Shown here one piece after another: positions 1 to 11,707 of a stretch of 49,000 nucleotides of DNA (its first letter is position 1; each line of letters starts with the position of its first letter). A model generated the notes under the pieces. That model was not told where the DNA came from. It did no database searches and was given only the letters and a program-made list of their open reading frames with translations. Position numbers and translations under genes: made by a program. The DNA is from Cristatella mucedo (Eukaryota > Bryozoa > Phylactolaemata > Cristatellidae), in contig WPIO01000092.1 of NCBI GenBank assembly GCA_009760855.2, forward strand, positions 1,058,501-1,107,500, in the 5' to 3' direction.

Positions 1-362
1 TCTCAAATAAAACGTATTACGGAGCAGTATTTTATTGAACATAAGATGATTTCGGAAAAGTGATGTTCAGGACTCGACCGAGTAGTGGGAAAGCGCTTAC
101 TTTAAGCAGCTCTGGGGATAATGCTCGCAGCTACCGAGAATCTGTTTGAATTGTGGAGCCCTATTGTGGAGATTATCGTAGCTCAGGGTGAGGATACACC
201 ATATTTGAAACAAAGTTAGCAGCAGCACTTGCAATAATAAAATAAAAATAGACCCTAGTGCTTCTTTTCCAGCACATGACAAATGCATAGAAGTTGTAGT
301 TCTCTTACGATGCTACGTGAATGACTCTCACCATAACGGTAATTATAATTTATCGAAGTGCG
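1..362. other. No gene recognised
   Basis: No coding signal, RNA gene or known repeat was recognised before the (CTA/TAA)n tract that opens the LINE copy at 363. A 63-codon open frame on the minus strand (97-288) has no recognisable domain and is not called. Confidence 0.5.
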
Positions 363-763
363 TACTACTACTACTACTACTAATAATAATAATGTACTTG
401 ATAAAGCGCCCTCAGATAACATGTCTTTCTAGGCGCTTTACCTTTGCTGCAAGGGGAAATACAATTGAATGGTAAGTAAAATCATGCTTGAAAAGCAAAC
501 AAATGAATAATATGGTTAGGGGTGACATGCACAGGGTCAGCATGCAAATGTGGTTAGTGGCAGCATGCACAGTGTCAGCACGCATAAGCACATCAAGGAC
601 GGATCGCAGGGACCCAGTAAATGCTGTCCTAAATAGACGTGTTTTAAAGTTCTATTTAAATGTGGTCAGGTCAGGGGATGTTCTGACGCAGGTCGGGAGG
701 AAGTTCCAGGCTTTGGGAGCATGCGAACTAAATGCACCGTCTCCAAAGGATTTAAGGTTTGTA
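363..763 (-). mobile_element. LINE family A copy, 3' part of an element split by another copy
   Basis: This is the 3' terminal part of a CR1/L2-type LINE in minus orientation. On the plus strand it starts with (CTA/TAA)n, the complement of the LINE's ATT tail, then the terminal hairpin (aaagcgcc/ggcgcttt type) and the end of the RT ORF (family C-terminal frame near 580-760). It stops inside the sequence aaggtttgta. The element resumes at 2537, so the two parts belong to one older insertion interrupted by the copy at 764-2536. Confidence 0.85.
759..763. repeat. Target-site duplication, left copy (ttgta)
   Basis: The five bases ttgta at 759-763 recur at 2537-2541 on the other side of the inserted LINE. 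An uninterrupted family copy (for example near 1155) has ttgta only once, inside ggtttgtacgagg. This is the expected mark of target-primed reverse transcription. Confidence 0.7.
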
Positions 764-2536
764 ATAATAATAATAATAATAATATTGCACTTGATAAAGC
801 GCCCTCAGAGAACTTAATCTCTTTCTAGGCGCTTTACATTTGCTGCAAAGTGATACGCAATAGAATAGTAAGTAAAATCATGCTTGAAAAACAAACAAAA
901 TGAATAACATGGTTAGGGGTTACATGCACTGGGTCAGCATGCAAATGTGGTTAGTGGCAGCATGAACAGTGTCAGCACGCATAAGCACATCGAGGACGAA
1001 TCACAAGGACCCACTAAATGCTGTCCTAAATAGGTATGTTTTTAAGTTTCTTTTAAATGTGGTCAGGTCAGGGGATGTTCTGATGCAGGTCGGGAGGGAG
1101 TTCCAGGCTGTGGGAGCATACGAGCTAAATGCACGGTCTCCAAAGGATTTAAGGTTTGTACGAGGTATTTCTAGACTGTTAGATTCCGAAAAGCGAGTGG
1201 TACGATGCTTTGCCTGATGGGGTAGTATATCTGAAAGATAGGCTGGAGCCATAGAATGAAGAGACCTAAAAGTGAGCGACAAAACCTTGAAGTCAATCCA
1301 TTGCCTCACTGGTAACCAGTGCAGGTCGGCGAGAAGTGGAGTAATGTGGCAACTGCGGCGCTCACGACAGACAAGCCTAGCTGCAGAGTTTTGCACCAGC
1401 TGCAATCGCCTGATCGCACATGCTGGTAGGCCAGTAAGCAGTGAGTTGCAGAAGTCGAGACGAGATGTCACGAATGCATGGACCAACTTGGACGTGGTAT
1501 CCTTATCTAAACAAGCCCTAATTTTAGCAATGTTATGAAGCTGAAAATAGGCTGATTTGACTGTGGAGCTGATGTGGTCGTCTAACGAGAGGTCGCTTTG
1601 GAATATGACACCTAGATTTCGAGCTGATGCAACTGGAGATATGCTGGCAGAGCCAATTTTGAAAGTCAGCCTTTCCAATTTCTGAATAACACTAGGTTTG
1701 CCCATAACTAGTAAGTTAGTTTTATCATCGTTTAGTTTTAGAAAATTTGCTGCCATCCATGATTGGATGTCATCAATGCATGCAGCAAGTGAGTTGAGAG
1801 AATTTGAGGTGCTCGAAGGCTGGGAGGGATCAAAGCAAAGGTACAACTGAGTGTCATCCGCATAGAAGTGAAAGCCTAGATTGTGCTTGGCAATCACATC
1901 AGCGAGAGGGAGAGTATTAACGGTGAAAGGACCGGACCTAGCACAGAGCCCTGAGGTACTCCATATTTTAGAGGTACTTCAGATGATCTTTGTCCATTCA
2001 CGTCAACACTCTGGAGTCTCCCACTGAGATAGGACCTGAACCGCTGCAGAGCAGTGCCAGTGATGCCCAGGCGAGATGAGAGGCCCTCTAGAAGTACTTT
2101 GTGATCGATGGTATCAAAAGCTGCCGAAAGATCGAGCAAAACAAGAAGAGACACTCTACCCATGTCTGCATTCCTAAGTAGGTCGTTGTATACCCGAAGC
2201 AATGCTGACTCTGTAGAGTGATTAGCTCTAAAGCCAGATTGGAACTTACTAGCAAGGTGTGAGGTTTCGATATACGAGTTCAGCTGGTCTGCCACGACCC
2301 GTTCCAGTGTCTTTGATAGGAATGGTAGAAGGGAGACTGGGCGGTAGTTGCTTAAGTTCTCTTGGTCTAGTGTAGCTTTCTTGAGAAGTGGCCTGACTAC
2401 AGCTTTTTTGAAAGGTGCTGGGACCTGACCTGAGGCTAATGACATATTAATGATGTTGGTTATGCATGGCAGCAGCAGATCAATGCAACGTAGGAGCAGG
2501 ATAGTGGGAATAGGGTCCAGTGGACTTGTTGTCTTC
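764..2536 (-). mobile_element. LINE family A copy with reverse transcriptase, inserted into an older copy
   Basis: A 1.77-kb, 5'-truncated LINE of CR1/L2 type in minus orientation. Its RT reads in two frames. Codons from 2445 down to about 1910 carry SLLPFLSKTLERVV, VLLDLSAAFDTIDHK and [11 protein letters not shown]. From 1897 down to 1001 the frame carries FYADDTQLY (the catalytic YADD), the thumb and the C-terminal region with ADLHWLPV. Compared with the copy at 3285-3330, one base is missing near 1920-1930, and this causes the frame change. The endonuclease and the N-terminal part of RT are absent. The element is flanked by ttgta direct repeats. Apart from the truncation and frame break it is well preserved, so it is among the younger copies here. 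Confidence 0.9.
1001..2445 (-). pseudogene. Reverse transcriptase of LINE family A (5'-truncated, one frameshift)
   Basis: This is the coding remnant of the LINE at 764-2536. In the intact family this RT copies its own transcript at a nicked chromosomal target in the nucleus. What remains is the fingers-palm region (motif A VLLDLSAAFDTIDH, motif [11 protein letters not shown], motif C YADD) followed by about 250 residues of thumb and connection typical of CR1/L2 elements. Missing are the APE-type endonuclease and the first RT blocks. A one-base loss around 1925 separates motifs A and B from motif C. It cannot encode a working enzyme as it stands. Assignment to the CR1/L2 group rests on motif wording; a tree would be needed to choose the exact clade. 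Confidence 0.85.
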
Positions 2537-3739
2537 TTGTACGAGGTATGTCTAGACTGTTGGATTCCGAAAAGCGGGTGTTACGATGCTTGGCCTGATG
2601 GGGTAGTATATCTGAGAGATAGGCTGGAGCCATAGAATGAAGGAACCTAATAGTGACCGACAAAACCTTGAAGTCAATCCGTTGCTTGACTGGTAGCCAC
2701 TGCAGGTCGGCGAGAAGTGGAGTAATGTGGCCACTGAGACGATCACGACAGACAAGCCTAGCTGCAGAGTTTTGCACCAGCTGCATTCGCCTGATCGCAC
2801 ATGCTGGTAGGCCAGTAAGCAGTGAGTTGCAGAAGTCGAGGCTGAATGTCACGAATGCATGGACCAACTTGGACGAGGTATCCTTATCTATACAAGCAAG
2901 AATTTTAGCAATTTTAGGAAGCTGAAAATAGGCAGATTTGACTGTGGAGCTCATATGGTCGTCTAACGAGAGGTCACTTTGGAATATGACACCTATATTT
3001 CGAGCTGATTTAACTGGAGATATGCTGGCAGAGCCAATTTTGAGAGTCAGCCTTTCCAATCTCTGGATCACACTCGGTTTGCCCATAACTAGTAAGTTAG
3101 TTTTATCATCGTTTAGTTTTAGAAAATTAGCTGCCATTCATGTGCGGATGTCATCAATGCATACTGCAAGTGAGTTGAGAGATATTGAGGTGCTCGAAGG
3201 CTGGGAGGAATCAAAGCAAAGGTACAACTGAGTGTCATCCGCATAGAAGTGAAAGCCTAGATTGTGGTTGGCAATCACATCAGCAAGAGGCAGAGTATAA
3301 ACCGTGAAAAGAACCGGACCTAGCACGGAGCCCTGAGGTACTCCATATTTCAGAGGTAGTTCAGATGATCTTTGTCCATTCACGTCAATACTCCGGAGTC
3401 TCGCACTGAGATAGGAGCTGAACCAATGAAGAGCAGTGCCAGTAATGCTCAGGCGAGATGAGAGGCGCTCTAGAAGAACTTTGTGATCGATGGTATCAAA
3501 GGCTGCCGAAAGATCGAGCAAAACAAGCAGAGACACTCTACCCATGTCTGCATTCCTAAGTAGGTCGTTGTATACCCTAAGCAATGCTGACTCTGTGGAG
3601 TGATTAGCTCTAAAGCCAGACTGGAACTTACTAGCAAGGTGTGAGGTTTCGATATATGAGTTCATCTGGTCCGCCACGACCTGTTCCAGTGTCTTCGATA
3701 GGAATGGTAGAAGGGAGCCTGGGCGGTAGTTGCTTAAGT
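2537..3739 (-). mobile_element. LINE family A copy, RT part of the split element
   Basis: This continues the element that starts at 363. It picks up at ttgtacgagg exactly where the left part stops, and runs through the RT thumb (2460-3137 frame) into the palm (3138-3782 frame) with [20 protein letters not shown] and DLSAAFDTIDHK. A stop (tga, plus-strand tca) near 3138 breaks the frame after the residues matching CIDDI. Family similarity ends at about 3739 after gcttaagtt, which is the 5' truncation point. Confidence 0.88.
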
Positions 3740-4729
3740 TTGGTATGATGCAGAGATTACTAAGATGATAAAAATTGGACATGGCTGAAGCTCAGTGTGG
3801 CGAACTAGTGAAACTGGATATAAGAATTGGGCAGCCAGAGTTCATGATTTCATACGCATGCATATGTAGTGTGCATATATGCCTGAGTAGTGTGCAGCTT
3901 CTTGGTTCTCCTAGGTCTCCTTACCCGAAGATACGGTAAACGAAGCGATCGTTCTTCCTTTGTCGGTTATATCCGGCTATATATCTGGACCGTATGCTGT
4001 TATTGTGCAAGCTGCTGAGGTGATGGCCGGCTTCTTCGGTAATGATCGTGCTGGTGATGGTGTCTGCACTATGAGTCCACCATCAATGTCACAAACTCGC
4101 TTTACATGCTCGCTGAGGATCTCTGCTTCGGCGCTGTGTGTATGTGGCTTCTTTATAATGACTGCTTATATGTGAGCTCTATGTGTCGACGATTTCTCTT
4201 CGCATTTTCATCTACTTGGTAAACATTGTGTTGCCAATGATTGCGATATGTCCGTGACTTCTCGTATGCTTATTGCAATGGCACGTGAAGGTTTTTAATG
4301 CAATTCCTTGATCTTTGCGAACCGGCATGTCAGCAAACTTCGCGCGATCACCAGAATGCTTTGGCTGCTACATTGACACGTAGTAAACGTAAATGAATTG
4401 AACTTAGAAGCTCCGACTTGTAGTATCGCAACTGTTCGTCGCAGTCTTGCCTGAACATAAGGCAGACAAGACTCGATTAGTAAGACGATGCTGGTACGAA
4501 ACTGCTAAGTCACTGGCCCAATCGTTTGTTTGACGGTGCACGGCGGCTATCTCCTCCCTGTAATGTGCACTAAAATCTTGTTCTAATCTTGAGATCATTT
4601 CAGGTGTCTTACGATCTTGCGAGCGAATCTAAGGGCGTTCGCCTGTCTATAATGTATCTCAGTCCCTAATTGAACAAACCCGCAAAGACCAAATAGGTAT
4701 TACTGAAAAAGGTTTTCCCTAGGGCACTC
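3740..4729. other. Unassigned sequence
   Basis: No gene, RNA or repeat was recognised. The longest open frames (3960-4175 plus, 4404-4598 minus) are short, show no motif and look like chance. Confidence 0.45.
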
Positions 4730-5105
4730 CACTAAAAGCCGTAACGGCTTTCTGTACGCATACGGTAGCAAACATACTTCATCTTACAAAAGAAAGACAA
4801 AGTGAGAAGAAAAGCTGAGTCAGCAGGGCGATCCAAAAAGTGAACGACATGTAAGTAGCTGCTCAGGGCGGCTGTACAGGATGTGCCACTACAATCAGCG
4901 GGAGAATAGATGTTACTGCGTGAGAAAAGTGAACAAGTGAGTTCAGCAGTCTATGACGTGCAGAGCAAAAGCTTCTGCCACCGCCAACATTCTTTAAGCA
5001 TATGAATGGAACAGCTAATCTATAGTCCACGGAGAACCTGAGGACGCGAGGAGGCTGGACGGCTGGCGAAGCAGTTCTACTAGTAACGTAATGACCCTCC
5101 ATCTG
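4730..5105 (-). mobile_element. LINE family B, 3' end fragment
   Basis: The minus-strand frame at 5102-4863 aligns with the end of the family B ORF at 22290-22500: LAVPF, a K(T/N)VG run and an RSF...RL segment occur in the same order. The 3' flank (taacggctttctgtacgcat, 4740-4760) also matches the end of the other B copies. It is strongly decayed and 5'-truncated. Confidence 0.7.
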
Positions 5106-5109
5106 TAAC

Positions 5110-5990
<881 letters not shown>

Positions 5991-6140
5991 GTGCGACCGA
6001 GAAGAATAAAACGAAATCACAGCAGATATAGAAAAAATATTCGGTTACTTTTCCCGAATTTAAAGATGAATGATTTGCTCACCATGCTCAAGCAATGTCG
6101 CAGTCGCACGACCACGAGCACGGGCACGGGCGAGCAGACG

Positions 6141-6147
6141 AATAATG

Positions 6148-6184
<37 letters not shown>

Positions 6185-6241
6185 ACTTGATAAAGCGCCC
6201 TCAGAGAACTTAATCTCGCACCAGGCGCTTTACATTTGACT
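6141..6241 (-). mobile_element. LINE family A, 3' tail fragment
   Basis: A (TAA)n run followed by the terminal hairpin of family A (gataaagcgccctcagagaac through ggcgctttacatttg). Only about 100 bp of the 3' end is present. Confidence 0.8.
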
Positions 6242-6988
6242 GAGGAAGACGCAGTGGTTAGCTGCTGTCAAGCAAAAATAAAACGAAACAGTTTAGCCGA
6301 AATTGCACACAACTTTAAAAATGAGTGAAATTGATTCACGCATAAACATCCGTTTCCGGATGGTCAAACGACGGTGAAACGAAGGAAGAAAAGGATTGGC
6401 ACGGAAATGGCAAAATGAGTCGCAGTGCAGAGAACGCAAGTTGCTAGTCGGAATGTCATGGACACCGTTTGAAAAACCTTTTTTCAAGTTCAAGGTCTTA
6501 TGAAGTTGTATACACAAAGTTATGTAACTGTCCGTCATGTATAAATACATTCTTATGTAAGGATCTAGTGCAAACGCTGTACAGTTGAGATGTGCTATTG
6601 GGAAATAATCTACTGTAATCATTGTATAGTTATGATGGGCTCACCAGCTAACAAACGTAGCTTCTTAAAGGGTTCGGTGTGTGCAATATCGTGTTTTAAC
6701 TTACGTAGTTCTGGTTTTCTTTCGCGCTTAAGTAGGGAAACAAGAGTCGCAGAGTTTGCTATCCCAAGAATTTGGCGGAAACCGACAGACCGCTCAAGCA
6801 ACTGCTACTGTTGCTGCGGTTGAGCTTTTGTGACGTCGACGTGACAAGAGGCCACACCTCTAGTCACGGAGCCACATCACATTCCTGCATCCATCGCTCT
6901 AGTACCGCAGTGCCTGGCCGCTGAGCTTGCCGGGCTCGTCTCGGCGGGCGGAGAGCGATAAGTCATCATTCATCAGGAGAGCAAGTTG
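6242..6988. other. Unassigned sequence
   Basis: No gene or known repeat was recognised. Base composition becomes GC-richer from about 6840, leading into the decayed ORF that starts near 6989. Confidence 0.4.
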
Positions 6989-7757
6989 GACAGCGAGGAG
7001 GATTATCCACGTTGCAACTATCCAGCCGAGGAGAGGCAGCCGCACTTCCGCCCCAACCAGAAAGACTTTGACGACCTGGTCAGAGACCTTAATCTTATAT
7101 GCCTCATGGTGAGATTCTGACATCAAGGAGTGCTCAAAGGGTGCTACTTTTTCGAGAAAGTGTGAATAAGTCAGGGAATCTCTTGCAAAGTCTCGCAAAC
7201 TTCTTTCAAAGTCTTTCAGCCGGCCAGGTGGCTTGCCCTTCTGCAACAATGTGGTCGGTCTTTCCGATGCCGTAAGAAGAACCGGTCACATGAGTGAATT
7301 ATCACCTATTCGTAGACAGTACATTTGGAAGCCTTAACGCGTGCTACTTCATAGCCGAAACAAGTACCCATCTCTATCGCGGCACACTCCGTACATCCCA
7401 GTGTGCTTTAAAGTATGGCTGGGAGGACTTCAACATGATGGCATTCCGGATTGGCCTCAAAGGCGGTTTCGCAAAGTTGTATTCTTTCTTTGCCTGTGGT
7501 ACAGCTTTGACACTAAGGCGCAGCATTAAAGAGGGGATGGCCACAGCGGACCGAGCTCTCTGTAGAGAGGAACAAAATCAAGTGGGAGCCCATGATAGAC
7601 CCCAGGAAAGTGCTGACATCACCAGTGCACAGCAAGCTAAGCCTCGTTGAACAATTCGTCAAGGCAATCATGCAAATGAGCCATTGACAATGAGCCAGTA
7701 ACTTTCGAGTACCTCAAATTAGTCTATATGCAACTGCCACAGGGGCAAAGATCGGAA

Positions 7758-7760
<3 letters not shown>
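6989..7760 (+). pseudogene. Frameshifted relic of an uncharacterised, probably transposon-derived protein
   Basis: I recognise pieces of a large uncharacterised protein family found in many arthropod and cnidarian genomes, usually in many copies. The pieces lie in the expected order but in changing frames: a QKDFDDLVRDLNL stretch (about 7052-7093), PFCNNVVGL (about 7230-7255), HLFVDSTFGSL (about 7300-7335), VLLHSRNKYPSL (about 7340-7375), YGWEDFNMMAF followed by LKGGFAK (about 7418-7477), FFLCLWYSFDTKA (about 7487-7525), and WEPMIDPRKVL...KLSLVEQFVKAI (about 7580-7670). At least four frame changes and a stop at 7679 show that it is dead. It ends at the (AT)n tract at 7761. The function of the intact family is unknown to me. 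Identification is from memory of family wording. Confidence 0.65.

Positions 7761-7832
<72 letters not shown>
7761..7832. repeat. (AT)n microsatellite
   Basis: About 36 uninterrupted AT units, placed between the decayed ORF and a SINE fragment. Confidence 0.97.
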
Positions 7833-7841
<9 letters not shown>

Positions 7842-7881
7842 TTATATCTTCATCGGACCATAGATAAAGAAGATAAAAAAT

Positions 7882-7935
7882 ACTAGCTGATTCAACAGCC
7901 TCTTTTCTGTATAGCGACAGAAGAGCCTTTACGAC
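7882..7935 (-). mobile_element. SINE-1, 3' fragment
   Basis: The sequence tagctgattcaacagcctc and atagcgacagaagagccttt is the complement of the 3' end shared by the SINE-1 copies at 14851, 30939, 40868 and 48391. The tRNA-like head is not present. Confidence 0.75.
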
Positions 7936-9335
7936 CGAACGGTTCTTAACCAGGTCGTGCTTTGCCCCGACCGGCGGCTTCGCCTGAACAGCAGTGGCAA
8001 AGCTTGTGCTGTCACGTTTACTCTAACACTCGGCATAAACGGACGCTGCTGCTCGCAGGATCGAATGAAAGCAATGCTCCTTGCATTCGCGGACAACGAG
8101 TAAAGCAGAGTCAGATGGACACAGCATCTGACTAGGAGAGCTTCTCTCAGCCGGTGTCATAGAACAGTGGCTCGCCGTACTGAACTGGTTCTGTTCGAAT
8201 GAGCCACGACAACCACCCGAGACCCAGGTCTCTCTTGTCACCGAACCTGACAGTCGGCTCGTCCACGTGTGACCACACACCTTGGAGAGATTGACGAGTT
8301 CATGTTTGCACTTTCCTTAGGTGTGTCACTGCTCACAATGGCAAAGATCGTGGCACACATTCCAAGGGATTTCCCGATGTACACCTAAAGCGGCAAAGCA
8401 CAACACGGATTCTGCGTGGCGTCGCTATCCGGCTCAGCCGGCTGCTGAAGATCAGATCTGCCCATTCGTAACTGACGTGTGAACGGTTCTCATGCACGGT
8501 GAAACTTTGTGTGGCCGGAAGCGAGCCACAGTGAAAACGGTACGATCCAAAGTGCTTGTTGTCTTTCGAGTCTGGTTGGTCTGCATGGTGCACATTTTTT
8601 CTCAGAGCTCTACCGTGTCAGCGAACAGCAAGTCGGGCAACCAAGGAACATCATGCAAGGGTGCACACAACTTTACTCGCCATACTCGCCGGCCAAGGGT
8701 GGCACGTACCGTCCTGGCTCGGCATAGCTGGTCCAGCCTTGGGCAGGATGAGCTTCCAAAGGGCGTCCCACTTCTGCCGATTGGCACGGACGTGACAGGT
8801 GCTGATGACCCGGGATTGCCAGGCGTACTAAATCCTGGCCCTGGGGCCTGGCCACACAGAACTTTGAGCCGCCATCCGCACTACGCCGTAGGACGTTGCC
8901 ATAATTCAGGCACAGTGCAATAGACACTCGGCTGTCGTAAAGCTGGCCTACGGAGCGACATTTCTCGAGACATAAGTGCAGGGCCGTGATTGAGACCGTG
9001 GACCACCTCGGCCGCTAAGACGAGGTTATGCTGGCCGTCGTAAGAGTGCACGACTCGCTGATAAGCAAACTGTCACCTAAAGACAGACATGCCTTGGTCA
9101 GGTTCTCTCGTTAGATAATAGCCAGGTCGTAACTCGCACATAAAGATCTCACGCTCAAATCATCATGGGCCTTGGCCGCCTAGCTTATCGAGCTTTTTCA
9201 TGAATATCTTTAGTTTATAGTCATTTTTAGGTTCAAAGTTCTTAATCAATAGAGGCATTGCAACATCGCCTCGTATCTCCGTGATTTTTGAGTGCTCTTA
9301 CAGAATGTCCAAGGCAATTCATATGCTTTAAGGGT
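7936..9335. other. GC-richer block, unassigned
   Basis: The region is clearly richer in G and C than its neighbours up to about 9180. It has several open frames of 80-143 codons on both strands (for example 8492-8923 plus, 8673-8927 minus). None has a motif I can name, and the overlapping frames look like by-products of base composition. It may be an old transposon of a kind I do not recognise, or the remains of the element to which the 6989-7760 relic belonged. Confidence 0.35.
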
Positions 9336-9339
9336 GGTA

Positions 9340-10571
9340 ATATGGACAGTGCACTCCTCCTCTCTGAAATATGGGGTACCTCAGGGCTCCATGCTAGGTC
9401 CGGTTTTTTCATGGTTTATAGTCTCCCTCTTGCTGATGTGATTGCCAAGCACAATCTAGGCTTTCACTTCTATGGGGATGACACTCATTTGTACCTTTGC
9501 TTTGATCCCTTCCAGCCTTTGAGCACCTCAAATTCTCTCAAACACACTGGCTGCATGTATTGATGACATCTGCACATGGATGACAACAAATTTTCTTAAA
9601 CTAAACAATGATAAAAATAACTTACTAGTTGTGGGCAAACCCAGTGTGATTCAGAAATTGGAAAGGCTGACGTTCGAAATTAGCTCTGCAAGAATACCTG
9701 CTGTTGAATCAGCTCAAAATCTATGTGTCATGTTTCAAAGTGACCTCTCGTTAGGCGTCCACATCAGCTCAACAGTCAAGTCTTCCTACTTTTAGCTACA
9801 TAGCATTGCTCAATTTCTGGCTTGTCTAGATGAGGATACCACATCTAAGTTGGTCCATACATTTGTGACATCCTGTCTTGACTTCTGTTACTCACTGCTT
9901 CCTGGCCTACCAGCATGTGCGATCAGGCGATTGCTGCTGGTGCAAAACTCTGCAGCTAGGCTTGTCTGTCGTGAGCGTCGCAGTTGCCACATTACTCCAC
10001 TTCTCGCCGACCTGCACTGGTTACCAGTCAAGCAACGGATTGACTTCAAGGTTTTGTCGCTCACTTTTAGGTCTCTTCATTCTATGGCTCCAGCCTATCT
10101 CTCAGATATACTACCCCATCAGGCCAAACATCGTAACACCCGCTTTTCGGAATCCAACAGTCTAGAAATACCTCATACAAACCTTAAATCCTTTGGAGAC
10201 TGTGCATTTAGTTCATATGCTCCCACAGCCTGGAACTCCCTCCCGACCTGCATCAGAACATCCCCTGACCTGACCACATTTAAAAGGAACCTAAAAACAC
10301 ACCTATTTAGGACAGCATTTAGTGGGTCCCTGTGATTCGTCTTTGATGTGCTTATGCGTGCTGACACTGTGCATGCTGCCACTAAACACATTTGCATGCT
10401 GACCCTGTGCATGTCACCCCTAACCATATTGTTCATTTTGTTTGTTTTTCAAGCATGATTTTACTTACTATTCTATTGCGTATCACTTTGCAGCAAATGT
10501 AAAGCGCCTAGAAAGAGATTAAGTTCTCTGAGGGCGCTTTATCAAGTGCAATATTATTATTATTATTATAT
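9340..10571 (+). mobile_element. LINE family A copy with RT remnant and complete 3' end
   Basis: A plus-strand copy starting near the GVPQGS region and running to the (ATT)n tail. It has the YADD box changed to YGDD (about 9470-9482). The thumb follows in several frames, and the long final frame at 9850-10335 contains ADLHWLPVKQRIDFK and ends in FRTAFSGSL. The 3' UTR includes the terminal hairpin (aaagcgcc...ggcgcttt, 10500-10541) and the ATT repeats at 10552-10570. Confidence 0.9.
9850..10335 (+). pseudogene. RT C-terminal region of LINE family A
   Basis: A 161-codon open stretch matching the last part of the family A RT (thumb and connection). Landmarks are DFCYSLLPGLPACAIRR, AARLVCRERR and LHWLPVKQRIDFK, and it ends in FRTAFSGSL before the stop. 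The upstream RT parts lie in other frames (9288-9563, 9580-9795) with stops between them, so no enzyme can be made. It is longer than chance only because the copy is fairly recent. Confidence 0.8.
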
Positions 10572-11577
10572 TAGGCCTAAATAATGGCGAGTGTAGAGTT
10601 ACAGAGAAGTTAACCTTAGGCAAATGACATGAACTTTGTCACGTGTCGACTATAATGAAAATGCTTGCAAGGAGAATGCATCCTGGCCGATGGTTAGCAC
10701 GACAAAACTTACTTTACATGCAGCGAGTCAAATGTGCTCTAGAAAAAGCAGGCAAGAGTAAAGAGAGGTGAGATGACTGAAGTGCTGAGAAATGTTAGTG
10801 AATATTTGTACCTTTAGTTGTGACTTAAATGATGCAAGGTCGGTAGGTAGGTAGTGGTATCAGATGCTTGCAGTAAAAGCTAAACTTGGCCCTAAGGGTT
10901 CTCAGCTGCGAACAAGGCAACTGTCATATTAAATCGCTTTTGACCAATCTGCACTGAAGCTCAATCGAGAATAGTGTCAATCTTTGAGCTTTGTCACAAA
11001 TTTATGTCCTTGAAGTCTCCTTAGCTGACCATCTTGTTGACTGCTAGCACGAAAAACCATAGAATCTGATTGTTAAAACCAAATCGCACATGACCTCAAT
11101 GCACACAATATAACCCAAGTTTCTCGAAGCATGCATTAATGCACGGACGTAGGGCATTGTAGCTCTTCACGTGCATCGAAGTAAGTGCTTGAAGGCCCAT
11201 AAACCGGCCTGACTTTAGCAAACCTTTCATACGAGGACAACCATGCTTAACGACGTGTAACGCAGTATTGAGCATTATATGTAACTCCGAATTCAGTTTC
11301 TCTCATGTGCGATTCTTTTAGTGCACTGTTGCCACGCAGCTTTAGTGAGGCGATTCGATCGCCGTGTACTTGGGTTTAGGCCAGAAGCTAGGTTAGGCTT
11401 TTGAAGGCGGAAGCGCTAGAATTCATTTGCATAGTGGCGATGGTAACTGTTGAATTGGTACGGGTAGTCGGGCACAGCAAAAGATCGCGTTGACAATAAG
11501 GCCGGCAGTGTATTAATGTACGTAGGAAGCCGTGAGATAGCTCAAAGAAATGTTCAAATATTCAAAGAAAGAAAGTA
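10572..11577. other. Unassigned sequence
   Basis: No gene recognised. Short stretches near 10800-11040 faintly recall LINE sequence, but I could not align them with confidence. Confidence 0.4.
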
Positions 11578-11665
11578 ATCCAATTGCTATGCACCCTGAG
11601 ATAACTTAATCTCTATTTAGAAACTTTTGGCATGCCACGGGGCTCAAGCCCATTCATCGATTTCC
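11578..11665 (-). mobile_element. SINE-2 fragment with LINE-like 3' tail
   Basis: Read on the minus strand, a box-B-like segment (ttgagccccgtggc) is followed by a tail containing tagagattaagttatctcagg, the same design as the 3' end of LINE family A. The same arrangement occurs at 12236-12389 and 29114-29222. Confidence 0.6.
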
Positions 11666-11707
11666 AAATAAATTAGCTCAACTGTTAAGCCTGCCCAATT
11701 CGTTATG

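Noticed and set aside
488-817. Plus-strand frames over LINE 3' ends (also 969-1217, 16577-16840, 10173-10436 minus)
   Set aside because: They are antisense to the LINE RT C-terminus and recur only because the LINE recurs.
6899-7249. 116-codon minus-strand frame with a hydrophobic stretch
   Set aside because: It lies antisense to the recognised plus-strand relic at 6989-7760 and is explained as its shadow.
9288-9563. Possible active reverse transcriptase gene at 9.3-10.3 kb
   Set aside because: The RT is split in several frames, starts within motif B and has YGDD in place of YADD; it is a dead LINE copy.
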